NCBI GenBank assembly: GCA_964400785.1
Contig: CAYNWB010000021.1
Span: 1 to 39,146 of the forward strand
Reading direction: 5' to 3'
Source: CAVQGZ01 sp964400785
GTDB taxonomy: Bacteria; Actinomycetota; Actinomycetes; Jiangellales; Jiangellaceae
Length of the DNA: 39,146 bases
Every line of letters starts with the position of its first letter. Within the stretch, counting starts at the first letter, position 1. A program made the position numbers and the translations under genes. The notes under the pieces are model-generated. The model ran no database searches, was not told the DNA's origin, and saw nothing but the letters and a program-made list of their open reading frames with translations. Shown one piece after another: positions 1 through 8,202 of the stretch.

Positions 1-1
1 G

Positions 2-265
2 ACGCTGGGCGCTGAACCCGTCGTCGAAGACAACCTGGCCGCGGCCGTGGTTCCCCGAGGAGAGGGCCGGGTGCTGGTGCTCGTGGGGTCGGCGCCGTCG
101 ATCGCCCGGGTCGAGGTGCGAGACCCGGCGGGCCGCACACTGGTGGACGGCATCGGGCCGACCTCGATCGTCGTGCCTCCGCCCTTTCCCGACTCGGTCG
201 AGGTGCTCGGCAAGCGCACCAACGGCTCGGTGGTGGCCAGCCTGCGCATCGGGGTCGCCGACTGA
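2..265 (+). CDS. C-terminal part of an unidentified protein (cut by window edge)
   Basis: The frame is open from the left edge to a TGA at 263-265, giving 87 visible residues, so the true start lies outside the window. The visible part is rich in valine and alternating hydrophobic residues (for example VLVLVG, VEVRD, SIVVPPP), which suggests a beta-rich domain, and has no recognisable catalytic motif. It ends 24 bases before the next gene, which encodes a membrane-anchored protein whose last ~65 residues look similar in pattern, so the two may be tandem relatives. I do not recognise the family and assign no function. Confidence 0.6.
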   Translation, partial: TLGAEPVVEDNLAAAVVPRGEGRVLVLVGSAPSIARVEVRDPAGRTLVDGIGPTSIVVPPPFPDSVEVLGKRTNGSVVASLRIGVAD

Positions 266-277
266 CCCGTGTCGGCC

Positions 278-283
278 CACAAT
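278..283 (+). promoter_or_regulatory. Putative -10 element (CACAAT) of the 290-1618 gene
   Basis: CACAAT lies 6 bases before the GTG at 290. This matches the -10 spacing seen before many start codons in this window and suggests a leaderless transcript starting at or next to the GTG. No -35 is recognisable. Confidence 0.4.
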
Positions 284-289
284 GGCCGC

Positions 290-1618
290 GTGAGCGGCGG
301 TGTCGACAGCGACTGGGTGACGGTCGACCTGCTGGACGAGACGCCCGCACCCGTCCAGGCTCCGCCGCCTCGCCGTCGGCTCGGTCTCGTGGCCGCGGTG
401 GTGGCTGCTGTGGTCGCCGCTCTCGTGCTCTGGCCGCAGCCCGGAGCTCCCGCGGGTGACGACGCGCGGCCGACCGCCGACCAGGGCGTCGTTGACGCCC
501 AGCAGCCTGCTCCGGATGATCCTCGGCTGCTGCCGTGGCCGGGCAGGGGTCCGTGGATCGGCGACGAGGGGTTCGTCGAGCAGGCGACTGCCGTCTGGCA
601 GGCAGCGGCCTCCGGCAGCGACGAGGGGCCCGGAGCCGATGTCCACGCCTTGTGGGCGGGCCCGGTGGGGGACGTCGCCGTCGCTGTGCTGCAGTCGGTG
701 GGTCGCGACGGGCGGACGCGGCTGGCGCAGGTGACCGAATCGCCCATCCCCAGCTCGGTCAACCCGGGGCCTCTGCTGCTGTCCCGGGTCGATGCCGTCG
801 ATCGAGTGCCGCCCTTCGTGGTGCTGAGCTACGGCGGCGGCCTCGAGCTCGCTGGAGTGCTCGACGAGCCCGGCTCGGCCCTGCTGCAGGTGCTGCCCGC
901 ACCCGGGCTGCTGACCGAGGGTGTCGAGCTGCAGCGGCTGCAGGGTTCGACCTTCGCGACGGTCGGCATGCAGGACGACGGGCTGTCGCAGCCCTGGGTG
1001 CACACGCCCTGGCTGTCCCCGGGTGGACCGGTGGTGTCGGCGGTGCGCACGCGAGGTGCGCAGCCTGGGATGCTCGCCACGGCGTTGGTGGACCCCGGAC
1101 GGCTGCTGCCGGCCACGGCGCCCGTCCAGCTCGTCCCGCCGGCATGGGGACGGGTGCGCGCCGACCTGCCCACCGACTACGTGGACGCGCAAGCGGCCCT
1201 GCTGTCTCTGGGGCGCTCGTCCGGACGCGTGTCGATCCTCGGGTCGACCCAGACCCCACAGGGGCGCGCGTCCCTGGTCGAGGTGCGCCCCACCGGCCCC
1301 GGTCGTCCCGTCGTCGTCACGGTGGGGTCGGGAGCCGGGAGCGAGGTGGTCTCGCCGCCCCGACCCTCCGGACGTCCGGACGAGGTCGCCCTGGGGGCCG
1401 CACGGTCGCTCACCGGTGACACGCTCATCGTCGCAGCAGGACCGCCGGAGGCGACCTTCATCGTGGTCGGCGCCGACGGTGAGGCCGTTGCGACGGGTCC
1501 CCGGACCACGGCCGTGTGGCTGGGCAGGGACGTCTCGGTGAGTGAGGTCTCGGCCCAGGGCTACCGCGAGGACGAGACGTGGGTCGGGCGCACCACGCTG
1601 GATCTGGCGGACCTGTGA
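290..1618 (+). CDS. Membrane-anchored extracytoplasmic protein of unknown function
   Basis: 442 residues from the GTG at 290; an in-frame GTG at 269 would add seven residues, but 290 is preferred because a -10-like CACAAT lies 6 bases upstream. Residues 1-30 are a short cytoplasmic tail ending in three arginines, followed by one transmembrane segment at about 31-48 (Leu/Val/Ala rich) and a Pro/Ala/Asp-rich linker at about 49-80. The remaining ~360 residues would lie outside the cytoplasm and look beta-rich, with no catalytic motif that I can see. The gene follows another unidentified protein gene by 24 bases and its stop is 2 bases before the renalase-like gene, so the three could be cotranscribed. 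Function unknown. Confidence 0.75.
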   Translation: MSGGVDSDWVTVDLLDETPAPVQAPPPRRRLGLVAAVVAAVVAALVLWPQPGAPAGDDARPTADQGVVDAQQPAPDDPRLLPWPGRGPWIGDEGFVEQATAVWQAAASGSDEGPGADVHALWAGPVGDVAVAVLQSVGRDGRTRLAQVTESPIPSSVNPGPLLLSRVDAVDRVPPFVVLSYGGGLELAGVLDEPGSALLQVLPAPGLLTEGVELQRLQGSTFATVGMQDDGLSQPWVHTPWLSPGGPVVSAVRTRGAQPGMLATALVDPGRLLPATAPVQLVPPAWGRVRADLPTDYVDAQAALLSLGRSSGRVSILGSTQTPQGRASLVEVRPTGPGRPVVVTVGSGAGSEVVSPPRPSGRPDEVALGAARSLTGDTLIVAAGPPEATFIVVGADGEAVATGPRTTAVWLGRDVSVSEVSAQGYREDETWVGRTTLDLADL

Positions 1619-1620
1619 GC

Positions 1621-2604
1621 ATGGCGTCCATGATCGCCACCGTGCCGGAGTCGTCCGTCGTCGTCGTCGGTGCCGGTATCGCGGGGATCGCCTGCGCGCG
1701 CGAGGTGCAGGCGGCCGGTGTCGACGTCACGGTGCTCGAGCGCGGGCGCGTCGTCGGGGGTCGGATGGCGCGATGGACGCGCGACGGTCGCGCCGTGGAC
1801 ATCGGGGCGGCCTACTTCACCGTCCGCACGCCGGAGTTCGACGTTGTGGCCGAATCGTGGGCGCGGCGCGGTCTGGCCCACCCGTGGACCGACACGTTCA
1901 CCGTGGCCGGCGCGGGCGGCTCGCGCCGGGAGACGTCGGGCCCGGTGCGGTGGGCCGCTGAGGCGGGCCTGCGCTCCCTGGTCGCCGACCTGGCCGATGG
2001 GCTCGACGTGCGGCTCGCGCACGAGGTGTCGACCGTGAGCGTGGGGTCGGACGACCGTGTGCTCGTGGACGGTCGGCCGGTGCGGGGGCTCGTGCTCGCC
2101 ATGCCCGACCCGCAGGCCGGTGACCTGCTCGGGCAGGGACTCGAGCCCCTTGCGGACGCGCTCGACGAGCAGTGGCAGCCGGTCGTCAGCGTGGCGGTGT
2201 GCTTCGCCGAGCGAACCTGGCACGGGATCGACGGGGTCTTCGTGCACGACTCGCCGATCTCCCTGGTCGTCGACGACGGTCGTCGCCGGGGAGACGGTGC
2301 CCCGGTGCTGGTGGTCCACAGCACGCACGAGACCGCGCGCCACCACCTCGACGACCCGTCCGCGGTCGTCCCCCTCGCCCTGGCGGAGGTGCGCCGGCTG
2401 CTCGGTGACCTGGGTGAACCGGTGTGGGCCGAGGCCAAGAGATGGGGCTCGGCCGAGCCCCGGCGTCCGCGGCAGCAGACGTTCCTGCTGGGCGAGGCTC
2501 CGGTCGCTGTCTGCGGGGACGGCTGGTCGAGCCGTCCGCGCGTGGAGGCCGCCTGGTTGTCGGGACGGGACGCGGGTCGCGCCCTGGTCGACAGACTTCG
2601 GTAG
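1621..2604 (+). CDS. Renalase-like FAD-dependent amine oxidase family protein
   Basis: 327 residues from the ATG at 1621, two bases after the previous stop; a second ATG at 1630 is possible. The N-terminus is a Rossmann FAD-binding fold with GAGIAG at residues 17-22, the ribose-binding acidic residue E40 at the end of beta-2, and a GGR motif at 46-48. The stretch VDIGAAYFTVRTPEF is typical of the renalase-like branch of the flavin monooxygenase/amine oxidase superfamily. Members oxidise small nitrogenous substrates or reduced nicotinamide isomers, but the substrate here cannot be read from sequence. Cytoplasmic: no signal peptide or membrane segment. Its TAG stop forms part of the putative purA -10 hexamer. 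Confidence 0.85.
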   Translation: MASMIATVPESSVVVVGAGIAGIACAREVQAAGVDVTVLERGRVVGGRMARWTRDGRAVDIGAAYFTVRTPEFDVVAESWARRGLAHPWTDTFTVAGAGGSRRETSGPVRWAAEAGLRSLVADLADGLDVRLAHEVSTVSVGSDDRVLVDGRPVRGLVLAMPDPQAGDLLGQGLEPLADALDEQWQPVVSVAVCFAERTWHGIDGVFVHDSPISLVVDDGRRRGDGAPVLVVHSTHETARHHLDDPSAVVPLALAEVRRLLGDLGEPVWAEAKRWGSAEPRRPRQQTFLLGEAPVAVCGDGWSSRPRVEAAWLSGRDAGRALVDRLR

Positions 2605-2607
2605 CCT
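2602..2607 (+). promoter_or_regulatory. Putative purA -10 element (TAGCCT)
   Basis: TAGCCT sits 6 bases before the GTG of purA and overlaps the TAG stop of the upstream flavoprotein gene. The spacing is that of a leaderless actinobacterial promoter; no convincing -35 is visible. Confidence 0.5.
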
Positions 2608-2613
2608 CCGGGC

Positions 2614-3909
2614 GTGCCGGCAACCGTTCTGGTCGGAGCCCAGTGGGGCGACGAAGGCAAGGGGAAGGCCACCGACCTGCTCGGTGGCGACGTCGACTTC
2701 GTCGTGCGCTACCAGGGCGGCAACAACGCCGGGCACACCGTCGTCATCGACACGGGGGCGGGGCTGGAGCACTACGCGTTGCACCTGCTGCCGTCCGGCA
2801 TCCTGACCCCGGGCGCGACGTCCGTCATCGGCAACGGCGTGGTCATCGACCTCGAGGTGCTGTTCGCAGAGCTCGAGGGCCTGGCCCAGCGGGGGGTGAC
2901 GACGGGTCGGCTGCTCGTGTCGGCCTCCGCGCACATCATCGCCCCGTACAACGCAGCGCTCGACCGCGTCTCGGAGCGCTTCCTGGGGGCTCGTCGCATC
3001 GGCACCACCGGACGCGGCATCGGGCCGACCTACGCCGACAAGGTCAACCGCGTGGGCATCAGGGTGCAGGACCTCTTCGACGAGTCGATCCTGCGGCAGA
3101 AGGTTCAGGGTGCTCTCGCCCAGAAGAACCAGCTGCTGGTCAAGGTGTACAACCGGCGCGAGGTCGTCGCCGAGGCCGTCGTGGAGGAGCTGCTGCCCTA
3201 CGCCGAGCGGCTGCGGCCCTACGTGGCCGACACGTCGCTGCTTCTCAACCGTGCGCTGGACGAGGGGCGCCATGTGCTGCTCGAGGGTTCGCAAGGCACC
3301 CTGCTCGACGTCGACCACGGCACCTACCCGTTCGTCACCTCGTCCAACCCGACTGCGGGCGGCGCGTGCGCAGGTGCCGGAATCGGCCCCACGCGCATCA
3401 ACCGCGTGATCGGGATCCTCAAGGCGTACACGACGCGCGTCGGCTCGGGGCCGTTCCCGACCGAGCTGCACGACGCCGACGGCGCGCGGCTGCGGCAGGT
3501 CGGCGGGGAGCGCGGCGTGACGACCGGGCGCGACAGGCGCTGCGGCTGGTTCGACGCCCTGGTCGCCCGCTACGCGACACGGGTCAACGGGCTCACCGAC
3601 ATCTTTCTGACCAAGCTGGACGTGCTCACCGGCTTCGAGACCATCCCGGTCTGCGTGGCCTACGACGTCGACGGGGTGCGTCACGACGAGATGCCCCCCA
3701 CGCAGACGGAGTTCCACCACGCCAAGCCGATCTACGAGTACCTGGACGGCTGGGACGACGACATCCGCGGGACGCGGGCTTTCGACGACCTGCCACCGGC
3801 GGCGCAGGCCTACGTGCTGGCGGTCGAGGACCTCAGCGGCGCCCCAGTGTCGGCGATCGGGGTGGGCCAGGCCCGCGACGCGACCATCGTCCGCCGCCGC
3901 CTGCTGTAG
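2614..3909 (+). CDS. purA: Adenylosuccinate synthetase
   Basis: Catalyses IMP + aspartate + GTP to adenylosuccinate, the first step of the AMP branch of purine synthesis, in the cytoplasm. The 431-residue length is normal for the family. The GTP-binding loop GDEGKGK is at residues 12-18 with the catalytic Asp13, followed by GGNNAGHT with the catalytic His41; the second signature GTTGRGIGPTYADK begins at about residue 130. The GTG start at 2614 gives the canonical N-terminus (PATVLVGAQWGDEG) and has no Shine-Dalgarno but a -10-like hexamer 6 bases upstream. A GC-rich hairpin directly follows the gene. PurB, its partner in AMP formation, is encoded 8 kb downstream. Confidence 0.98.
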   Translation: MPATVLVGAQWGDEGKGKATDLLGGDVDFVVRYQGGNNAGHTVVIDTGAGLEHYALHLLPSGILTPGATSVIGNGVVIDLEVLFAELEGLAQRGVTTGRLLVSASAHIIAPYNAALDRVSERFLGARRIGTTGRGIGPTYADKVNRVGIRVQDLFDESILRQKVQGALAQKNQLLVKVYNRREVVAEAVVEELLPYAERLRPYVADTSLLLNRALDEGRHVLLEGSQGTLLDVDHGTYPFVTSSNPTAGGACAGAGIGPTRINRVIGILKAYTTRVGSGPFPTELHDADGARLRQVGGERGVTTGRDRRCGWFDALVARYATRVNGLTDIFLTKLDVLTGFETIPVCVAYDVDGVRHDEMPPTQTEFHHAKPIYEYLDGWDDDIRGTRAFDDLPPAAQAYVLAVEDLSGAPVSAIGVGQARDATIVRRRLL

Positions 3910-3918
3910 CCCGAACCA

Positions 3919-3938
3919 CCCCCCTCCCCGGCGGGGGG
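3919..3938 (+). terminator. GC-rich hairpin after purA
   Basis: Six C (3919-3924) can pair with six G (3933-3938) across an 8-base loop, 10 bases after the purA stop. There is no T tract. It abuts the palindromic repeat beginning at 3937 and could act with it in termination. Confidence 0.45.
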
Positions 3939-4018
3939 AATGATCACGTTTGGTACGGCGGCGGGTGCTTCACACGGGTAATTCGCCGTGCAAAGCACCC
4001 GCAGACCTGGCAAGGGAC
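3937..4018 (+). repeat. REP-like palindromic repeat, copy A (forward)
   Basis: An ~80 bp element with a conserved left flank (AATGATCACGTT then GGTACG), a hairpin, and a conserved right tail (ACC, GGCAAGGG). The arms GGGTGCTT (3963-3970) and AAGCACCC (3993-4000) are perfectly complementary, and inner arms CACGG (3973-3977) and CCGTG (3986-3990) extend the stem around an 8-base loop containing AATTCG. Related copies occur at 5185-5264 (opposite orientation) and 35517-35597 (same orientation, decayed stem). Confidence 0.85.
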
Positions 4019-4174
4019 CGTCCGCCGGCCATCCGTGCGTGCCACCTCGTCGCGAGCTCTGTGGGACGCGGGCGCGCCCGCTGCGGTATCCACATGGCTT
4101 GCCGGCTTCGGCATGTCGTCCCCAGGCACCGTCACCCTGACCCGCGGGCCGGTCGGGGCACCGATCCTCGGGCC

Positions 4175-5155
4175 ATGAGCCGACACCCCGCCCTTCCCGT
4201 GATGCCCGCCCTCGAGCAGTCCGGATCGGTACTGCGCCGCGAGGCGCTCGAGTACGGCCTCACCCAGGACGAGCTCGAACGCCTGCTGAAGCAGGGAGTC
4301 TTCGTCCGCGTCCGTCGAGGCGCCTACGCGGTACGCGACGACTGGACGGCGCTGACGCCGGAGCAGAGGCACCTGGTCACCGCGCGGGCAGTCCTTCGGG
4401 CGCTGCCCGAGCCCGCGGTGCTCGGTCACGTCTCAGCCGCCGTCGCCCACGGGCTGCCGGTATGGGGGGCCGACCTGTCCCTCGTGCACGTCATCCGACG
4501 GTCGCGCCGGCTGAGCGCGCGCACCGAGGCAGGTGTCGTCCACCACGCCAGCACGCTTCCTGACGAGCACGTCTGCGACATGGACGGTCTTGCGGTGACG
4601 TCGCTGGCTCGAACGGTGATCGATCATGCGCGGACGGCACCGTTCGAGGCGGCGGTGGTGACGGCGGACGCCGCTCTGCACTCGAAGCGCCTCGAAAGAG
4701 CCGAGCTCACGGAGATGCTGGGTTGGCAGTCGGACTGGCCGGGGTCACGCGGGGCAGGACGCGCGGTCGTCTTCGCCGACGGCCGGTCGGAGTCGGTCGG
4801 CGAGTCGCGCGGTCGCATCCACATCCACGCTGCGGGACTTCCGGCTCCCGAGCTTCAGGTTGTGATCCGCGACGAGTACGGCAACGAGGTTGCCCGCGTC
4901 GACTACCTGTTCGTGGCACAGCGCACGATCGGAGAGTTCGACGGACGCCTCAAGTACCGCGTCGCGAACGCTGGTGCGAACCTCGAGACCGTGCTCTGGA
5001 ACGAGAAGCGCCGGGAGGACGCACTGCGAGCGCTCGGCTACGAGGTCGTCCGGTTCACGTGGGACGACCTCGAGCGGGCGCCGGCCCACATCCGTCGACG
5101 GTTTCTCGCGGCGTTCGCCCGGGCCGCCGGGCGTAGTCGGGTCACGCTTCTCTAG
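4175..5155 (+). CDS. AbiEi-type winged-helix protein with DUF559/Vsr-like C-terminal domain
   Basis: 326 residues from the ATG at 4175; the frame is open further upstream, but that stretch crosses the repeat at 3937-4018 and encodes nothing recognisable. Residues ~10-60 (QDELERLLKQGVFVRVRRGAYAV) are the winged-helix domain of type IV antitoxins (AbiEi), followed by the usual linker with VTSLARTVIDHAR. The C-terminal third resembles DUF559/very-short-patch-repair endonuclease folds: D243, E254-F-D256-G and K260 could form a D-(x)10-ExD metal site, and a typical end (ALRALGYEVVRFTWDDL) follows. No nucleotidyltransferase (AbiEii) partner lies beside it, so it is probably a solitary member of this common actinobacterial family; whether it acts as antitoxin, nuclease or regulator is unknown. 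It is bracketed by inverted copies of a palindromic repeat. Confidence 0.75.
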   Translation: MSRHPALPVMPALEQSGSVLRREALEYGLTQDELERLLKQGVFVRVRRGAYAVRDDWTALTPEQRHLVTARAVLRALPEPAVLGHVSAAVAHGLPVWGADLSLVHVIRRSRRLSARTEAGVVHHASTLPDEHVCDMDGLAVTSLARTVIDHARTAPFEAAVVTADAALHSKRLERAELTEMLGWQSDWPGSRGAGRAVVFADGRSESVGESRGRIHIHAAGLPAPELQVVIRDEYGNEVARVDYLFVAQRTIGEFDGRLKYRVANAGANLETVLWNEKRREDALRALGYEVVRFTWDDLERAPAHIRRRFLAAFARAAGRSRVTLL

Positions 5156-5184
5156 TAAGCGCGCCCCGACCGGCCCGGGCGTCC

Positions 5185-5264
5185 CCCTTGCCCGGTGTTT
5201 AGGTGCTTTGCGCGGCGAATTCCCCGTGCGAAGCACCCACTGCCGTACCGAACGTGATCATTCC
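5185..5264 (-). repeat. REP-like palindromic repeat, copy B (reverse)
   Basis: Same element as at 3937-4018 but on the minus strand. Reverse-complemented, it carries AATGATCACGTTCGGTACG, the hairpin and the GGGCAAGGG tail. Arms on the plus strand are AGGTGCTT (5201-5208) and AAGCACCC (5231-5238), seven of eight pairing, with inner arms CGCGG (5211-5215) and CCGTG (5224-5228). It lies between the convergent AbiEi-like and aldehyde dehydrogenase genes, so it could also serve as a terminator. Confidence 0.85.
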
Positions 5265-5298
5265 GGTCGGGGCAGCACCGCCGTCGAGGCGGGCCGGC

Positions 5299-6744
5299 TC
5301 AGCTGTCGAGGTTGGCCATCACGTGCTTGATGCGGGTGTAGTCCTCCAGGCCGTACATCGACAGGTCCTTGCCGTAGCCGGAGTGCTTGAACCCGCCGTG
5401 GGGCATCTCCGCGACGAGGGGGATGTGCGTGTTGATCCAGACGCAGCCGAAGTCCAGCCGCTTGCTCATGCGCATGGCGCGCCCGAAGTCGCGGGTCCAC
5501 ACCGATGACGCCAGCCCGTACTCGACGCCGTTCGCCCAGCGCACGGCCTCGTCCTCGTCGCTGAACTGCTGGACGGTGATGACCGGGCCGAACACCTCGT
5601 TCTGGACGATCTCGTCGTCCTGCCGAAGGTCGGACACGACGGTGGCCGCGTAGTGGAAGCCGGCCTCCCCGACCCGCTCCCCGCCGGTGGCGACCCGGGC
5701 GTGCGCCGGCAGCCGCTCGATGAAGCCCGCGACCTTCGACAGCTGAGCCGCGTTGTTCACCGCGGGCAGCAGCGCGTCCTCGTGGTGCACCCCCACGTCG
5801 GCCGTGGCCACCGTCGAGCGGGCCTGCTCGGCCAGAGCGTCCACCAGGTCGGCGTAGACGCGCGGGGACGCGAGCACCCGCGTCGACGCCGTGCAGTCCT
5901 GGCCGGCGTTGAAGAAGCCCGCGGTCGCGATGCCCTCGGCAGCGGCCGACAGGTCGGCGTCGTCGAACACCACGACCGGCGCCTTGCCCCCGAGCTCGAG
6001 GTGCACCCGCTTGACGTCGGACGAGGCGGCCTCGGCCACCTGCATGCCCGCCCGTACCGACCCTGTGATCGCCACCATCGAAGGGGTCGGGTGCGACACC
6101 AGCGCACGACCGGTGTCGCGGTCGCCACAGATCACGTTGAGCACACCGGGCGGTAGGAAGTCGGCGGCGATCTCAGCCAGCAGCAGCGTCGACACCGGCG
6201 TGGTGTCGCTCGGCTTGAGGACGACGGCGTTGCCGGCCGCAATGGCCGGCGCCAGCTTCCACACCGCCATCATCATCGGGTAGTTCCAGGGAGCCACCTG
6301 CCCGACGACGCCGACCGGCTCGCGCCGGATCCACGACGTGTGGCCCTCCATGTACTCGCCCGCGGCCTTGCCCTCGAGCACGCGTGCCGCCCCCGCGAAG
6401 AACCGGATCTGGTCGACCATCGGCCCGATCTCCTCGGACTTGGTCAGCTCGGTCGGCTTGCCGCAGTTCTCGACCTCGGCAGCCACCAGGTCACCGGCCC
6501 GCGCCTGCACGGCGTCGGCGAAGTCGAGCAGCGCCTTCTGCCGCACGCTCGGCGTCGCGTCCCGCCACTGCTCGAAGGCCGACGCGGCGGCGGCGTAGGC
6601 CTTGTCGACGTCTTCCGGCTGCGACAGCGGAGCGTGCGCGAACACCTCCCCCGTGGTCGGGTCGACGACGTCCGTGGTCAGCCCCTGATGGGTGTCGACG
6701 TACTCCCCGTTGACGAAGTTGCGCAGCCGTCGCGGCTCAGCCAT
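5299..6744 (-). CDS. Aldehyde dehydrogenase, gamma-aminobutyraldehyde dehydrogenase type
   Basis: Oxidises an aminoaldehyde (probably 4-aminobutanal to GABA) with NAD(P)+. 481 residues from the ATG at 6744, which has an AGGAG ribosome site 8 bases upstream; a longer frame to 6840 has no support and overlaps the divergent gene. Catalytic residues are in place: Asn154 (PWNYP), Glu250 (LELGG) and the nucleophile Cys284 (GQDC). The C-terminal PHGGFKHSGYGKDLSMYGLE is close to PatD/YdcW aminobutyraldehyde dehydrogenases. It is divergent from a class III aminotransferase, which could generate the aldehyde from a diamine such as putrescine; that pairing is inference. The alternative is a betaine-aldehyde-like enzyme. 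Confidence 0.87.
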   Translation of the reverse strand: MAEPRRLRNFVNGEYVDTHQGLTTDVVDPTTGEVFAHAPLSQPEDVDKAYAAAASAFEQWRDATPSVRQKALLDFADAVQARAGDLVAAEVENCGKPTELTKSEEIGPMVDQIRFFAGAARVLEGKAAGEYMEGHTSWIRREPVGVVGQVAPWNYPMMMAVWKLAPAIAAGNAVVLKPSDTTPVSTLLLAEIAADFLPPGVLNVICGDRDTGRALVSHPTPSMVAITGSVRAGMQVAEAASSDVKRVHLELGGKAPVVVFDDADLSAAAEGIATAGFFNAGQDCTASTRVLASPRVYADLVDALAEQARSTVATADVGVHHEDALLPAVNNAAQLSKVAGFIERLPAHARVATGGERVGEAGFHYAATVVSDLRQDDEIVQNEVFGPVITVQQFSDEDEAVRWANGVEYGLASSVWTRDFGRAMRMSKRLDFGCVWINTHIPLVAEMPHGGFKHSGYGKDLSMYGLEDYTRIKHVMANLDS

Positions 6745-6824
6745 CCCAACGCTCCTGACTCGTTGACCCTCGGCCCGGCGCCGAAGGACGTACCCGGCAG
6801 CAGACGCTACCCAGCGATGCGTCG

Positions 6825-6830
6825 TACCCT
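6825..6830 (+). promoter_or_regulatory. Putative -10 element (TACCCT) of the aminotransferase gene
   Basis: TACCCT lies 8 bases before the ATG at 6839, inside the 94 bp divergent region 6745-6838. Spacing fits a leaderless or near-leaderless transcript. Confidence 0.4.
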
Positions 6831-6838
6831 CCAGGGTC

Positions 6839-8200
6839 ATGGCCGAATCGATCGTCCCGACCGCCGACCCTGCTCGTGGACGCGAGGTCTACGACCTCGA
6901 CCGGGCCCACGTCTTCCACTCGTGGAGCGCCCAGGGCGCCCTCTCGCCCATGACCCTGGCCGGCGCCGAGGGCTCCTACGTCTGGGACTACGACGGCAAC
7001 CGCTACCTCGACCTGTCCAGCCAGCTGGTGAACACCAACATCGGCCATCAGCACCCGCGAGTCGTGGCCGCGATCCAGCAGCAGGCAGCTCGCCTGTGCA
7101 CCATCGCCCCGCAGCACGCCAACGACGTGCGGGGGGAGGCGGCCCGGCTGATCGCGTCGAAGGCCCCGGACGGCTTCGAGCACGTGTTCTTCACGAACGG
7201 TGGGGCCGAGGCCGTCGAGAACGCCGTCCGCATGGCGCGCCTGCACACCGGCCGCCAGAAGGTGCTCAGCCGCTACCGCGCCTACCACGGCGGCACCCAG
7301 ACGGCGGTGACGCTCACCGGAGACCCCCGCCGCTGGCCGAACGACTGGTGGAGCAGCGGCGTCGTCCACTTCTTCGGCCCGTTCCTCTACCGCTCGCCCT
7401 TCTTCAGCGAGACGCCCGAGCAGGAGACCGAGCGCGCCCTGCACCACCTCGAGCAGACCATCAGGTTCGAGGGCCCCAGCACGATCGCAGCGGTGCTGCT
7501 CGAGACGATCCCGGGCACCGCCGGAATCATGCCGCCGCCACCGGGGTACCTGGCCGGTGTGCGGCAGATCTGCGACCGCTACGGAATCCTGCTGATCCTG
7601 GACGAGGTCATGGCCGGCTTCGGTCGCGCCGGAGCCTGGTTCGCCTTCGACCACTACGACGTGCGTCCCGACCTGATCACGTTCGCCAAGGGGGTCAACT
7701 CCGGCTACGTGCCACTCGGCGGCGTCGTGATCAGCGAGCCGGTCGTCGAGACGTTCCGAGACCGTGTCTACCCCGGCGGGCTCACCTACTCCGGCCATCC
7801 GCTGGCCTGCGCCGCGGCCGTCGCGACGATCACCGCCATGCAGGACGAGGGCATCGTCGAGAACGCCCGCCGCATCGGCGAGACCGTGCTCGGCCCCGGC
7901 CTGGCCGAGCTCGCCGATCGGCACCCGGTGATCGGCGAGGTACGCGGCATCGGCGTGTTCTGGGCCCTCGACCTGGTGTCGAACCGCGAGACCAAGCAGG
8001 AGCTCGCCCCCTACGGGGGCACGAGCGAGGCCATGGGCACTCTGCTGGCAGCCCTGAAGAAGCGGGGCGTGCTGCCCTTCGCCAACTACCACCGCCTGCA
8101 CGTCGTGCCTCCGTGCACGATCTCCGACGCCGAGGCGAAAGAAGGCCTGGCCATCCTCGACGAGGCACTCGGGGAGATCGACCGCTACTACGAGGGCTGA
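6839..8200 (+). CDS. Class III PLP-dependent aminotransferase (omega-amine type)
   Basis: 453 residues. Fold type I class III (omega) aminotransferase moving an amino group from a terminal amine to a keto acid. Visible family features: the aromatic/small-residue substrate region WSAQG near residue 28, FTNGGAEAVENAVRMAR (cofactor phosphate region), YHGGTQ, ILDEVMAGFGRAG with the PLP pyridine-binding Asp, and Lys284 (FAKGVNSGY) as the Schiff-base lysine. It resembles taurine/beta-alanine/putrescine-pyruvate aminotransferases; sequence alone does not select the substrate. Divergent to an aminobutyraldehyde dehydrogenase, which makes diamine or omega-amino acid breakdown likely. A small orphan gene starts 2 bases after its stop. 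Confidence 0.88.
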   Translation: MAESIVPTADPARGREVYDLDRAHVFHSWSAQGALSPMTLAGAEGSYVWDYDGNRYLDLSSQLVNTNIGHQHPRVVAAIQQQAARLCTIAPQHANDVRGEAARLIASKAPDGFEHVFFTNGGAEAVENAVRMARLHTGRQKVLSRYRAYHGGTQTAVTLTGDPRRWPNDWWSSGVVHFFGPFLYRSPFFSETPEQETERALHHLEQTIRFEGPSTIAAVLLETIPGTAGIMPPPPGYLAGVRQICDRYGILLILDEVMAGFGRAGAWFAFDHYDVRPDLITFAKGVNSGYVPLGGVVISEPVVETFRDRVYPGGLTYSGHPLACAAAVATITAMQDEGIVENARRIGETVLGPGLAELADRHPVIGEVRGIGVFWALDLVSNRETKQELAPYGGTSEAMGTLLAALKKRGVLPFANYHRLHVVPPCTISDAEAKEGLAILDEALGEIDRYYEG

Positions 8201-8202
8201 GC

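Noticed and set aside
1561..3720. A 719-codon open frame on the minus strand opposite the flavoprotein and purA genes
   Set aside because: It is antisense to two certain genes, rich in Arg/Gly/His/Val as expected of a high-G+C shadow frame, and has no recognisable domain or ribosome site.
4175..5155. A complete AbiE toxin-antitoxin pair
   Set aside because: No nucleotidyltransferase (AbiEii) gene lies on either side; the neighbours are purA and an aldehyde dehydrogenase.
6340..8202. Long plus-strand frame leading into the 8203 gene
   Set aside because: It runs antisense to the dehydrogenase and out of frame through the aminotransferase; only the last 161 codons, after the aminotransferase stop, are plausible.
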